From contig JALGQZ010000013.1 in NCBI GenBank assembly GCA_023105745.1, positions 24,994,605 through 25,058,604 of the forward strand: a stretch of 64,000 nt of DNA. Direction: 5' to 3'. The position numbers and the translations under genes are program-made. The notes beneath the pieces were generated by a model. It worked only from the letters and a program-made list of their open reading frames with translations, did not search any database and was not told the DNA's origin. Below, piece by piece: positions 11,561-22,942 of the stretch. Source of the stretch: Austropuccinia psidii. Its lineage: Eukaryota; Basidiomycota; Pucciniomycetes; Pucciniales; Sphaerophragmiaceae. Numbering within the stretch: position 1 is the first letter of the stretch; each line of letters starts with the position of its first letter.

Positions 11561-12120
11561 TCTGAAAGTGATGAAATTAATATAATTAATGCACAAACTA
11601 ATAATATTGATTTAATATATGAATTATTGGAGGTAAATTCAAACTTGCCACAAGCTGGAGCATCTGATACAAGCCTGTAAAACATACAGGATGCCAAACT
11701 GCATACAACCAAGCCTGCTGAAGGAATGGGATATACAGCTGGAAAGTCAATTAAAAGTATTTTCATGGTTGAAAAACACAAGGCAAAAGTAAACCTGGAC
11801 ATAGGAGAATACTGCACATGTTCTGGCAAAGTTACTTGAAACAATTATACCAGATTTGGAAGGCAAACTTATACCAATACAAGTGGTTAAATTTAGTAGT
11901 GCAAGTGAAATCATGAAGCCCCTTGGAATAATAGACTTAACATTAATTTTTGCTCACTCTTCTCAATGTATAAGAGTGAAAGTAGAGTTTGTAGTAATGG
12001 AAAACTGTACTAGTAACAATTTTATACTAGGAAACTCTTACTTGCCAATCTAGGGAATAGATATCTCTAACCAGAAAGACAGATATTTTACCATAGGAGA
12101 CAATAAAAGATAGAAATTTG
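11561..12120 (+). pseudogene. Element D protease region
   Basis: Around 11780-11840 the translation contains LDIGEYCTCSG where the family has a D-x-G-A active site, so the loop is altered. It is followed at 11856-12053 by an open stretch with VVMENCTSNNFILGNSYL, matching the second half of the retropepsin fold (VVLEDAHIQGF in element A). A stop lies at about 12052. This would be the enzyme that cleaves gag-pol. Confidence 0.7.
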
Positions 12121-13080
12121 GTTTCTTAAACAATAAGAAACAAATTACTGAAATAAAGAATGAAGATCAAAACCCAGCAAAGCATTCATTCATAAATGAA
12201 AATTGCAAAAGGGCAGAATTCAACCAAGAATTAACAGAAAAAATGAATGAAATATCAATCGACCTCTTATTTAAATACAAAAAAGTGTTTGCAACTGATA
12301 AAGAACCATTAGGTGAAATCATTGGACATGAAGTAGAAATTATTCTTAATGTAGAAAAACCTTATCCACCTCTACTAGGAAGATCAGCTTATCCAGCCAG
12401 CCCAAGAGCTAGAGAAGCCTTTGAGATACACATCAAATAATTAATGGACCTTTGATTATTGAGAAAAGTAGGACATAATGGGCAGGTAGAAGTCACTACA
12501 CCTTTCATTATAGCTTGGCACAATTCAAAATCAAGTATGGTAGGAGACCTCAGAGCTTTAAATACCTTTACTATCCCTGACAGATATCTAATACCCAGAA
12601 TCCCCAAGACATTAACACAATTGTCACAGGCTAGGTTCATTACAGAAATGCATTCTCTAAAGGGTTTTACAAAAATGTCTTAACAGGAACTGCTAGGAAT
12701 CTACTGAGGATAATAGTCCACTGTGGATCATATGAATATTGAAGGATTCCATTTGGTATCAAGAATGCACCTGCCCATTATCAGAGAATGATGAACACCA
12801 TATTTCCTGAAGAATGATCAGAAGGGTGGTTAATCATATATATTGATGATATCATAGTTTTCTCAGAAACTTGGGAAAGCCACTTAAAAAGACTGGAAAG
12901 AGTCTTACAAAAGATGGCTAAAGTAAAAATTAAAATTTCCTTGAAAAAAATTCACTTTCCATTTAATGAACTAAAAACACTGGAACATATAGTATCTGGA
13001 TTAAGCTTGGGTATTGACAAAAACAAAGTAGCAGAAGTACTACTAAATCCAATTCCCAAGAACAAAAAATAAATGCAATC
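12121..13080 (+). pseudogene. Element D reverse transcriptase
   Basis: 12243-12440 carries the region before the fingers (DKEPLGEIIGHEVEIILN, PYPPLL). 12459-12683 covers the fingers (VGDLRALNTFTIPDRYLIPR). The palm contains an intact YIDD box at 12839-12850. The downstream GLSLGIDKNKV and [11 protein letters not shown] landmarks are at about 13000-13100. In-frame stops occur near 12439, 12450, 12681, 12738 and 12819, many of the kind a C-to-T change produces (TGA or TAG for Arg or Gln). The copy is inactive even though the catalytic box survives. Confidence 0.85.
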
Positions 13081-13740
13081 ATTTCTAGGATTTTCTGGAT
13101 ATTACAGGCAGCATATAAAGGACTTTGCAAAAATTTCCAAATTCTTATATAAGCTCTGTGACCAATAGACAGTCTATGAAATGACTGAAGAAAGGGTGAA
13201 AGCATATGAGTAATTGAAAAATTTCCTCACAAATGCCCCATTTATTTTTATGCCAGATTGAAAACTACCTTTCAAACTGTACATTGATGCTTGTGGAAAA
13301 GTACTAGGTGCTGAACTACACCAGACACAAATCAATAATGACAAACCTTTTGAAGGACCAATTTGCTTTATTGAAAAACAAATTCAACCAAAAGAAGCAA
13401 CATATGGAGCAAGCCAAATTGAATGTCTTTGCTTGTTTTGGGCTCTAGAAAAATTTCACTACTACTTGAATGGAACAGCATTTGATGTAATTATAGATTG
13501 AAATGCTGTGGAATCACTATTAAACATGAAAAAACCAAATATACACATGCTGAGATGGCAGATTTCTATATAATAATATAGATTAAATATGACTATAGCT
13601 TACAAATCTGGAAATCTTTTTAAATATTTATATTTCCTTAGCAGATGGGCTTTATCAAACACACCTTGAAACCCAGCATTGGTATCACAGGAACAATATC
13701 ATATAGAAGGCATATGTGTTTCAGATATTGGCACGGAATT
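13081..13740 (+). pseudogene. Element D RNase H
   Basis: The translation shows [12 protein letters not shown] at about 13265-13300, followed by [11 protein letters not shown] and LLNMKKPNIHMLRWQ at about 13440-13565, which are the usual landmarks of the Ty3 RNase H domain. The catalytic Asp at the end of the LYID strand is kept. The second acidic strand (family VITDC) reads VIID followed by a stop at about 13499-13501. Further stops follow. This domain would degrade the RNA strand of the RNA:DNA hybrid. Confidence 0.75.
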
Positions 13741-15282
13741 CTTTAATCAAGTTAAATAAAGCTCCAAGATGGACAAAAACTGACATATCTTATGCCAACT
13801 TTTGATGAATGATTGCAAAGATCCATCACTATCCTCCAAACTAGATGAAATCTGGAAAAAGGCATATGATGGAGGAAGATTCCACCTCCTTGATGGAATA
13901 CTTTACCATAGAACCAAAAACACATGTGTTATTACCTTAAAATATAGAAATCTGATAAACACTATACTACATGAATGCCATGATGGTGTTGTATCTGGAC
14001 ATCTCTCAGAAGATAGGACACTAGAGAGGGTAAAGACCTGCTCTTGGTGGCCAAATTGGAGAAATTATGTTGTGGTTATTTCCAAAACTGTGACAGATGT
14101 CAAAAATCAAACAGAGCCACAGGCAAAAAGTTTGGAATGATGATTCCAATCCAAGAGCCAAAATCCCCATGGGAAATAGCTCACATGTATTGGGTAACAG
14201 TCTGGCCTCCAGCAGGAGACAGGAGCTTCAATGCATTCCTAGTATTAGTTGATAGGTACAGTAAAACCCCAATTTTCTTACCATGTCATAAAGATGACAC
14301 AGCTATTGATACAGCCATACTGATATGAAATAGAGTCATTAGTAATACTGGCTTATTCCAAAACATCATGAGTGATAGAGTTCCAAAATTCACTTCAGCA
14401 TTATGGACAAACCTCCACAACTTGTCTGGGACAAAACTATCATTCTTAAAAGCCTACCACCCTCAAACAGATGGTTTACCAGAAAAAATGATACAAACTT
14501 TAGAAGAAATGATCAGAATATTCTGTGCTTATGGCCTATAACTCAAAGACTCTGATGGTTTTACCCATGATTGTTGTACCTTATTACCAGCTCTTGAACT
14601 GGTATATAAGACATCAATACATTCTTCAACTGGAAAAACACCCGAAATGCTAGAAAAAGCTTGGATTCCAATACTTCCTTATTAAACTCCCAAAAAGGAC
14701 CTAGTGAATATACATCCAACAGCAAGTAGTTTCAAAGTTATTCTTTACTAGGAAAGACATCATGCCAACAGATGCATGCAAGATTCTTTCAAATATGCAA
14801 AAGAAAGATGGGGAAAAAGTCATAAGACACCTGATTTTGAAATAGGAGAGTTGGTATTAGTATCAAATATAAACTTCAATAACATTAAAGTCCCAAAGAA
14901 ATTGTAATATTCCTTTGCAGGACCCTTTATGATAAAAGCACTACATGGCCCTAATGCTGTGCAACTAGAACTCACAGGTTAATTAATGAATAAACACCCA
15001 AATTTCCCTGTAATCCTGAAAAAACCTTACAGCTCAATTGATAAAGAGTTATTTACCCTAAGAAATAAACCACCACTTGGAATTCCCCCTCTAGAAGAAG
15101 TAGAATAAAAGAAAATTATAAATGTCCTTAAAGAAAGGAGGACAAGAAACAAAAAAGAGAGGGAATACCTTGTGAGGTATAGAAACTCAACTCAAGAAGA
15201 TAAATGGCTAATTGAGAAACATATTACTAATTCTGATAAGCTATTAAGAAGGTTAAGACATGAAAGAAGACCTAAAGAATAG
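13741..15282 (+). pseudogene. Element D integrase with chromodomain-like tail
   Basis: The zinc-binding N-terminus is at 13802-14140 (HECHDGVVSGHLSEDRT). Its CDRCQK half is in another frame from 14044, so there is a frameshift. In the core, the first catalytic Asp is replaced: HMYWVT where the family has HMDWVT. The second Asp (SDRVPKFTS) and the Glu ([11 protein letters not shown]) remain. The C-terminal SH3-like part follows (FNNIKVPKKL, SFAGPFMIKALHG). The tail EYLVRYRNSTQEDKWLIEKH at about 15160-15220 resembles a chromodomain, which in this class targets integration to chromatin. Several stops interrupt the frame. Confidence 0.85.
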
Positions 15283-15389
15283 AAAAATTAAGAAATATTG
15301 AGCTTCAAGACTAATAAAGTCTAATTAAGAGGTAGGACAGTGGATGGAATCCTAATTAACTATATCAGATTTTGGTACAATCTTTTTTA

Positions 15390-15400
15390 GTGGTAGGGAA
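15390..15400 (+). other. Polypurine tract of element D
   Basis: The purine-rich run GTGGTAGGGAA lies immediately before the LTR start TGTGAGCC at 15401. That is where the plus-strand primer of an LTR retrotransposon sits. Confidence 0.7.
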
Positions 15401-17289
15401 TGTGAGCCTTTGATATATGACCACATATTAAAAAAGGTCACAAAATAATGTTTTAATAATTACTCTAATAATAAGGATTAAAAGTATTATTTTAAAATAA
15501 GTAAAAATGGCATAAATAGGCACAAATTATTGATTACCTCAGAATATAATGAATTAAAATTTGAAATAAATAATACCATTAGCTTGATAAGGGTAAAACA
15601 CACATATAACATTTTTATGTCATATCTGTAAAGATAATACTTACTGTGTAATAAGCAAGAATGCCATAAAAAGGCATAAATTCTTGTTTATCTCAGAAAC
15701 CAATGGGACAAAATGTTCAATAAGTTGCACCATTGGATTCCCCATGGATGACTACACATATAGTTTCTTTCTTTAATATCTGTAAATTCAATACTTAAGG
15801 AAATAACCTGAAGTAAGTTTTACACTTAATTACTTCAATAATAGATATATGAACTTAATTACTTCAATAATAAATATATGAGCTTTATTTGACAAGCTAT
15901 AAACAAGGCCATAGCTTGTAAGGGTTTATTGAATAAAATTGCTATAGCTTTTGACCACTTTGTTGTTAAAATGGACCAAACTGAAAGATAATTGGATATT
16001 CAGGTTCTTCCAGCTCACACATTAAGAATTATGTATTTTCTATCATTATATTCAAGGTAAAACCCCCTGAAATTATGTTTTGAAGTTTAAAATAGAACAT
16101 TTTGACAGAAAAGATGAGCTACAAGAGAAATTGTCAAAAATACAGTTTTGATGATGTAATGAAATTCTCTTTGAAGCTCAATGATGACCTGTCAAGCTAT
16201 CAGAATTCACTTCCTGAATGACTGTAGCATGTATAACTTCAAAGTTTAAGCTCAAAATTGATCATTTATGATTACTTACTGTAATCTTATTTTCAGCTTA
16301 ACAGTCATATAGGTGACAAAACTGGTTAGTAATATTATATTATAATTAATACTAATAAATCCCATGAATCTTGGGCGTCTTCCAAAATGTATAGTTATAG
16401 TGATAACTCTAAATAATGGCGTAATAATGAGATAAGATGGTTTAACTATGATGTAATCATCACTAGACCTTAAAATACTGATTAATTCCAGTGGATACCA
16501 TCAGTAAATGTATGATAGAAGCCTGTTGAACTCTAGAAGAGAGGATTCTACTATAAATAGACCTCTTTTTACTCTATTTCCCCCTCATACACAACAAAAA
16601 CATTAAATTAATTAAAACCAAAGGTAAAAGCTTTCTTTTTTTATATAAAACCATAATACATTTAAATAATTAAGTTCATCTTTATCATAATCATCAATTT
16701 TTAGTTGTTTTTGTTAAATTTCTCTAAAAATCTCCAATTCCACGTAAAAACAAGAATATTTGTAATTTCTTTCAATTTTTATTGTAAATACAATTTAAAT
16801 GAGTTGTATTTATATTTTTTGGCATAAAATTATTCAAAATTATTCTATGAAGTGTTAAAAGTAGTTCAGTTTTGCTTTTCATAATAATATCTCTCTGTTA
16901 TTATTTTTAATAACTCTCAAATTAATAAAAATAGTATTTATATTGATTCATAACTTTGATATTAGTAATTTTATTGTTATAATTGTGTTTTATTATTAAA
17001 AAACAATTTCTCAAGATTTTATTATTTTTTTTGTAACATTAATAACATGCCATAAATATATTAACTATCATATGTTAATATATTCATTTTCTTATATTAA
17101 TCTTTTCAATATATAATCTATATTATTATATATTTGTTAATAATATTAAAATTTTATGCCATAATTATGATAATTCTTTATTATTATAAATGTTCTCTAT
17201 CTTATTCTTTAAATTTCATAAGGCCATTCAGAGTACAATGAGTAAAGTATTAGTAGCTTTTACTTATTGTTTCACAGTCAAACCTCACA
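15401..17289 (+). repeat. 3' LTR of element D (family beta, 1889 bp)
   Basis: The ends are TGTGAG (15401) and CTCACA (17284-17289). Two independent observations fix these limits. First, the bases from 17290 on align with the LTR of element C starting at 27907. Second, a full-length reverse-complement relative with the same two ends and a near-perfect 5-bp target duplication is found at 37177-38744. A clear TATA box lies at 16552-16560, followed by a C-rich segment typical of a transcription start. I see no reading frame in it. Confidence 0.85.
16552..16560 (+). promoter_or_regulatory. TATA box in the LTR of element D
   Basis: TATAAATAG lies about 1.15 kb into the LTR and is followed about 25 bases later by CCCCCTCATACACAAC. 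This is the layout expected of the U3/R junction of an LTR promoter reading on the plus strand. Confidence 0.6.
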
Positions 17290-17680
17290 CTTAATTAAAA
17301 ATAGCATAATACTTATCTATAAATCCAATATTTTAATTAACTGGGGGAAAAAGCCCTAGGTGGGTGAATGGGGGCTGTTTTGTGTGAAAAATACTAGCCT
17401 GAAGCTTAAGTGCTGAGAACCAGGGGCTCTATCATGGAAGAAGATTTTTTTTGAGGTGGACACTTGTATTGGTGTACCCAATATAGATTTTTTGAATCAA
17501 TAAGGGCATTTGTGCCTGTATTTGGTGAATCCTATCCTTGAGTTTTGACTTTATTGAACTGTATTAAGTTTCTGAGCTTTATTTAGGGGATTTTCAATGA
17601 AACCCCTTTCTGATTTGGTATGGAAGATCTTGAATGAATAACACTTTGTATTGCCCTTGCCTGTCTTCATGGCTGTGAAA
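17290..17680 (-). repeat. 3' LTR of element C, fragment (family gamma)
   Basis: It aligns with 27907-28260 of the 5' LTR, including the GGGGGAAAA and AAGCCCTAGG-like blocks and the end CTGTGAAA, which matches CTGTGACA in the 5' LTR. The first 316 bases of the family LTR are missing because element D is inserted at 17289/17290. They should be found left of the window, beyond the 5' end of element D. Confidence 0.85.
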
Positions 17681-17700
17681 GTATCCCCCTCTTGAAGGTG
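17681..17700 (-). other. Polypurine tract of element C
   Basis: The minus strand reads CACCTTCAAGAGGGGGATAC immediately before the LTR, a purine-rich run in the position expected for plus-strand priming. Confidence 0.7.
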
Positions 17701-17715
17701 GTGAGCTCTTAGCAC

Positions 17716-17960
17716 CATAAATATAGGTTAATATTCATGAGCTCAAATGTAAAATATAAATTTTCTTCCCCTTAACTTCCCAATTTCCATCCTCCCATAT
17801 TTCCTCATCATCAATCAAACACAAAAATCTCTCTTCATCTTCATGCACTCTGTAGGTCCTTCTGCTTACTTGAATTGGTTCTTCTCTGCTTCTTTTAATG
17901 TTCTTCTCTCTTCTGTGTTATTTTTTGTCTTTAATTTTTATCTTCAGTGTTCTTCATTCA
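17716..17960 (+). promoter_or_regulatory. Candidate promoter of the antisense gene in element C
   Basis: A TATA-like CATAAATATAGG (17716-17727) is followed by a strongly pyrimidine-rich stretch (about 17764-17950), the usual look of a fungal transcription start region. It is oriented toward the antisense gene that starts at 18549 and opposite to pol. This is inference from base composition only. Confidence 0.35.
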
Positions 17961-18548
17961 ATTTATATTGACTCCTCATGGCTCAATTCAGATTGTTGAT
18001 TCAGGTTTATGTCCTAAGAATTCACTGTCATTGGACTGTCTTTTTTCTCCATCTTTATGATGGCCAGTATTGGCCATTCTTTGAACCTTGGAGGATTTAC
18101 AATCCATGAATTTTCCCCAATCTTGATCTCTCTGGGGTTTTTTTGTCCATTTGGGCAGAAAAGGCCAAAGTGTGCAAAATGCACAAAGTGAACATATGAT
18201 TCAAAATGAATAAATAGGAATTTTCTGATGATATATTTAATGAAATGAATAAAACAGAATAAATGCACAAAATTCTCAATTTGACCTAATTGAACATTTG
18301 AGGATGTTTTCAACTTATTCTCTTGGATGCTTGGAGAGTCCTGCAGAGGATTTAATGGTTAATGAAGTGAATTTGCGTGAAAGGCATGAAATGGGCCAAT
18401 TTGTACAATGAAACCATTTTGTTTTAATTTCTTCTTTTAATTCCCTCTGCTTCACCTCATTCCTGAGGTTCAATTTGCCATAAGTGACTTGCTCACTTGT
18501 ATTAGGCCATAATTTTCTTGGTCCTGGCTTTGAATTTTGAACTTGAAG

Positions 18549-19690
18549 ATGAGCTCACAGCTGACTTCCATATATGACTCAAATCACTCTGATCCCCCAC
18601 CTTCTGTGCTTTATGTCCCTGGTGCTCTTTATAACTTGAGGGCGCTTTCTGAATAAATTATGACCCCTACAGAGATTGATGACATTTTTAAAAACTATAA
18701 TGGCTTCAATTCTGTCAGAGTTATTGAGCCACCCTTCATCAATTGCCAGAAGAAGGGGGTTTCTTGTGTTGAATCTGCCACTGCTGGTCCACCAGGTGCC
18801 AACTCTGAAACCTTTTCAAATGGAATTGCTCTCAAGCCAACCATAGATTCTCAGAAAATCCCAGAAGATTATGGAGCAGCATCAGGAATGGAGGAATATT
18901 TGTATTGGAAGCTCCTGTTGATGAACCCCCAACCTCTGGTCCCTCCAATTGTGAGTTGATTGGTTAAAGAATTGCTGAGTTACTGACTGCATGGTTTTCT
19001 TTTTCCTTATGCTTTGATGAATGGATCCAGGATGAGAGGTGTTCAACAATGGAATAACACCACCAGTTCCTGGGCCTATATTGGAGGACTTGTTCACCCC
19101 AAATCCAGAGGTTCATATTTTGGTAACCAGGAAGCATTGAGGACTTGGAAAATTGAAGAGAAATATAGTAGTCCAAGCTGATGTTGATAATCATTCTGAA
19201 GGTAGTGATGAAATAGATAGAGAAGATCTTAAATTAGCTTCCCCCATCCAAAAGAAAAATAATGAAATCCACTTCACTATCCCCTGTTCAAGTCAATACC
19301 ACCACAAATGAAGCTATTAGGCCCCTTAAAAACCTCAATCATCACCTATATCTCCAACCAGGCCATCCACACTTGCCTCTACCTTGACCAATTTGCAACC
19401 ACCCATGTTTAGAACCTCTAGAGACCCAATGTCTAAAGAGCCTGAATTAGCCTTCAACCACTTTTTCCACTGGAATATCACTTGCAACTTCACTTATCAA
19501 AATAAAATGAACAAGGAACTCATCACATCCTTATTTGAAGAGGTGGATGCCTTGACTGAGTTTTTTTTAATATGGATATGAAGAGTTCTGTTTCAGGTAA
19601 AGCTACTAGGTCTTTGGCCAAAGAGGTATTTGCTTATGAAGATTCCTTGGTTGTTGAGTTTGAATAAGCCTTGAAGATATTTTTAATAAT
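18549..19690 (+). pseudogene. Antisense additional ORF of element C (Cys-rich hypothetical protein family)
   Basis: It opens with ATG at 18549 and reads PPPSVLYVPGALYNLRALSE, an in-frame TAA (18657-18659), then MTPTEIDDIFKNYNGFNS and PPFINCQKKGVSCVESATA. A frameshift near 18785 moves the frame to STRCQL and NCSQANHRF, then PRRLWSSI and LEAPVDEPPTSG. An 80-nt intron (18951-19030) follows, then MRGVQQWNN, EGSDEIDREDLKL and, near the end, AKEVFAYEDSLVVEFE. The Cys pattern (C-x5-C, then RC and CS) suggests a metal-binding cluster. I recognise it as a multicopy hypothetical protein family of rust fungi, function unknown. It lies between pol and the 3' LTR on the opposite strand. This copy is broken. 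Confidence 0.75.
18951..19030 (+). other. Spliceosomal intron in the antisense gene
   Basis: It begins GTGAGT and ends ATCCAG, with a TTACTGAC branch-like site and a TTTTCTTTTTCC tract between them. Joining the flanks gives SNWMRGVQQW, in line with the family, whereas reading through hits stops. Confidence 0.6.
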
Positions 19691-20386
19691 ATTATCTGTA
19701 TTTGGTCTTTATTATTACTAGTTCTTTCTCTCTTTTATTATTGAATTATTTGAACTCCCAATACAAGACATGGGAGGGATTACTTCTTCTTTTGAAATGA
19801 GAAATAAAAACAGGAATTCTATAAGTAAAATAAAATCTAATTAAATGAAAAGAATTAAGAGAAAAGGAGAGTAAAGAAAAAAATAGGGAGACTTCTGAGG
19901 ATTTTCCTTCTTGTGTTGAATTGCTTGATTTTGGCAATAAATTTCCTGAAAAGATAAAACCAAGCATTCATTTCTCATAAAGTGGCCAAGTTGTTGTTTT
20001 ACAAGAAGTAGTGACCCTCAAAGATTCATACCATTAGATGGGACTTACTTTCATAACTTCCACTCCCCACCATATACCATAAAAAGGAAGGAAAAGCTGT
20101 TTCCATAGGATATCTTGATGAAAGGAATTTCTTTAAAAAATATTATTGGCATAAGAAGAAGGTGAAACAAACAAAAGAGAAAATTTGGTCATATCTTTAT
20201 TGAAGGTCCAAATTTGAGGGTATTGATGTTGCAGGGCCTTTTGAGTCTGTCCAAATAATTTCCAAGTGATCAAAAAGTAGCCAATCTGATTATTACAACA
20301 AATTTGGGTATAATACCCCCTTGAAGGTGTATTCCAGGAGAGGAACTTAATTCTGTAAAATTCAATCCCACATAAGCACCATAAAA

Positions 20387-21540
20387 TCAAAATCTTGAAG
20401 TATCTGGGCCAGAATTGTCAGGATATAAATCATGGAAATTCTTTTTAATGTCTGGTGAGTTTTTGAAGTTGGGAGCTGGCTCCCAAGTGGTTCTTTCTGG
20501 GTCTTCACTGAATCCTTTCCACTCAAGAAGAGACCATAATTTACCTCTTTTGATTTTTGAGTCCAAAACCTGTGCCACTTCCCATTCCTCTTGCTCCTTC
20601 ACTAAGACTGGTGGTGGTGGCAACTGATGTAGGGTGGATATAGTTGATTGCTTGACTGGTTCTAATAAGGACATATGGAAAGGAGGGTTAACTTACCTCC
20701 ATTTAAAGGGAAACTCAAGGTGATTTAAATGGGGTCCAATATTCTTCAGAACTTCAAAAGGCCCCAGCCTCTTTCTGGGAGCTCTTGGTTGGTCCTGTTG
20801 TCTTTATGCTCTTTGAAGCTAGCCATAATTCTTCTCCATGTTAGAAAAAAGGTGGAATCGTCCTATTTCTATCTGCATACTTCTTAAAATTCTTTATTTC
20901 TGACTCTAATTCTTCTTTGAAAACTTTCTGTGATTATTGTAGTTTGGTTGATAACTTTCAAGAAGGTGTGTCTAGAGAAATGTCAATTTGGTCAAAGCTG
21001 GTATATCTTTCATAAATTGTGAAAGAGGTTATTGCTTTTTATGAGTGTTCTTAATTATTAGGGGTCAATTTAGCCAGAGGGGACTAAATGTTCCAGTCAT
21101 CTTGATGGTAACTGACATAAATTTGAAGATACTGTCCTAGAATCTGATTTACCCTCTCTGTCTGTAAATCTGTTTCAGGATGAAATTAGGTTGAAATATC
21201 TCTTGATATCTTGAGCTTCTGACATAACTTGGTCAAGAATGATGAAAAGAATAAAGAGCCTCTATCACTGACAATACTTACTGGGAGTGCAATCTTGGAA
21301 AAGACATGTCTAATGAAGATTTGAGCTAAGTCCATGATAGTAATTTCTGAATAAGCTATAATAAAAATTTCTTTTTCAAAAAAACTATCCACAACCACTA
21401 AAATCTATGCAAAGTTTTTGGAAAGAGGAAATTGAGTGATAAGTTCCATTGATAATTAATTCCAAGTACCAGATCTAATTTGAAGAGGCTTGATCAATCC
21501 AAACTTGTTATGGTGAGTTTTCTTGTGTCTTGGAAATTTC
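20387..21540 (-). pseudogene. Element C integrase core and chromodomain (part after the solo LTR)
   Basis: The minus-strand frame resumes at 21540 with the HKKTHHNKFGLIKPLQ segment that follows the zinc-binding domain. The core follows: VVVDSFFEK for the strand after the first catalytic Asp, and VSIVSDRGSLFFS for the second Asp (21186-21398). The region 20675-21185 holds the core end and the SH3-like domain with several stops. The last part, 20387-20674, is a clear chromodomain in one open frame (EWEVAQVLDSKIKRG, LLEWKGFSEDPERTTWEP). In chromoviruses it binds methylated histone H3 and steers integration. The stop at 20387 is the family's usual end. Confidence 0.85.
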
Positions 21541-22942
21541 TGTCAGCCTGTGACTCAAACCCAGAACACAAGCATGACAGCCAAATACCATAAATCAATG
21601 GTATAGCCAAGATACCACCAAAACATAGAGCAGAGCCAAATAAGCTCAAAAGGTATCAAAAGAAAGGGGAAACTCTCTTCTTTCCAAATGTACAAGTCCC
21701 ATCATCATAGGACAAAGAATAACAAAGTTATTCCTGCTCAAAATTGCTGCTGAGCATAAACCTTATTTTTCACCTCTCATCTGAAATTCAGAGGAAGCGG
21801 CTTAACCCCATCGAATGTGTACTCAAAATAAAGCTCAAAGTCAGGGCTATCCAATGGTACTTACCAAATAGAGCTAACACCAGAATTACAGAAGTTATGA
21901 CCAAAATAACATCAAATAAGGGTGAATAAAATATTCACCCCCCATCTAACTTCTACAGTTTTAGTGTGAGATACCTAAAGTGGGGCTACCTTGGAAAGAG
22001 TACAATCAAGGCTATCTGATGGTGCCATTCATTTCCCAATATCTCATCTAGAACACAAGTCATGGGGCAAGCAAGCTCCATACAGGTTTTTAAGCAAATC
22101 ATACATATGTACAAAAAACTTGTACATGGCATAACTTTGCCATATGTAATGATAGCCATTTTTAATGAGATACCATTGTGTAGAACCCATCCAGGGCTAC
22201 ACAATGAACCAACGCTGAGCTTGATACCTCAAAAACTGACAAAGTTATGGCAGTTTTAAGCTCAAAATCCCACAGCTAGACTAATACAGCCTTACTGTGG
22301 GATATTCTCCCATAAGTATGATTATGAGGTGTCAAAAAGACAAAGAAGCATGTTTATACTTCAATACCTCATAATTCATTCAATACTGGAGTCCCATACA
22401 GGTTCTGTACAGCATTCTATGCATCATACACATCAGAAGAGGGCTATGTGGTCCCCAGATGAAAATTTTCACCCTGTATTGGTGAAACCTGCCCAGATTT
22501 GGTTTCAAAACCACATCTGAGCCCAATACAGAGAATACAGGAGCTATGAAAACCACAAGCCAGCATCTGGAAGTGAAAAATCTTCACTTCCTCTATGTGG
22601 AAAGGTCTGGGGGACTTTTCCACCCAAGTTTAGGATAAAAAGGAGCCTTTTCTCCACCAGAAAAGGATTCCTCATCCTTCTCTTGAATTCCTATGTAGTT
22701 CAACTGTAAAAACAGCTATACTCTTGGAAAATAATCAGGTATACTTCCAATTTTAAGTATTTTAGTCTTTATTATAATAAACCAATTGGTAAAGCTGCAC
22801 CCAGGGCTTTCAACAGCACTCACCACCACTATAATTCTTTTAGTAAGGACCTTGTTTTATACTTATTATCCATGTCACAGTCATATTTCAGGTTTTAAAT
22901 AATATTATTATCACCTCTTCATAGACTCAGCCTGACAATTTC
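21536..22942 (+). mobile_element. Solo LTR (family alpha) with ATTTC target duplication, inserted in element C integrase
   Basis: The LTR proper is 21541-22937 (1397 bp), TGTCAG...CTGACA, in plus orientation. It aligns with the reverse complement of 692-2122 and 8391-9796. It is flanked by ATTTC at 21536-21540 and 22938-22942, a perfect 5-bp duplication as Ty3/Gypsy integrases make. Deleting the LTR and one repeat restores the integrase reading order of element C. A TATA-like GGATAAAAAGG lies at about 22632-22642. It arose by insertion of a full element and LTR-LTR recombination. Confidence 0.92.

Larger units (their letters stand above)
9797..17289 (+). mobile_element. Element D: decayed Ty3/Gypsy retrotransposon with 3' LTR, 5' end off-window
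   Basis: The plus-strand order is gag (from 9797, truncated by element A), protease, RT, RNase H, integrase with a chromodomain-like tail, a polypurine tract and a 3' LTR of 1889 bp. Its 5' LTR and gag start must lie left of the window because A and B are inserted in its gag. Its right end (CTCACA at 17284-17289) abuts, to the base, the point where homology to the LTR of element C begins (17290 matches 27907). D therefore inserted inside C's 3' LTR. Stops and frameshifts occur in every domain. Confidence 0.85.

Noticed and set aside
15401..16019. A shorter 619-bp LTR for element D ending GCTCACA at 16019
   Set aside because: Homology to the solo LTR at 37177-38744 continues past this point to 17289, and element C's LTR resumes exactly at 17290.
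18014..18313. Minus-strand ORFs of 99 and 60 codons rich in Phe and His
   Set aside because: They lie in the 3' untranslated region of element C and overlap the upstream region of the antisense gene. No recognisable domain and no conserved start.
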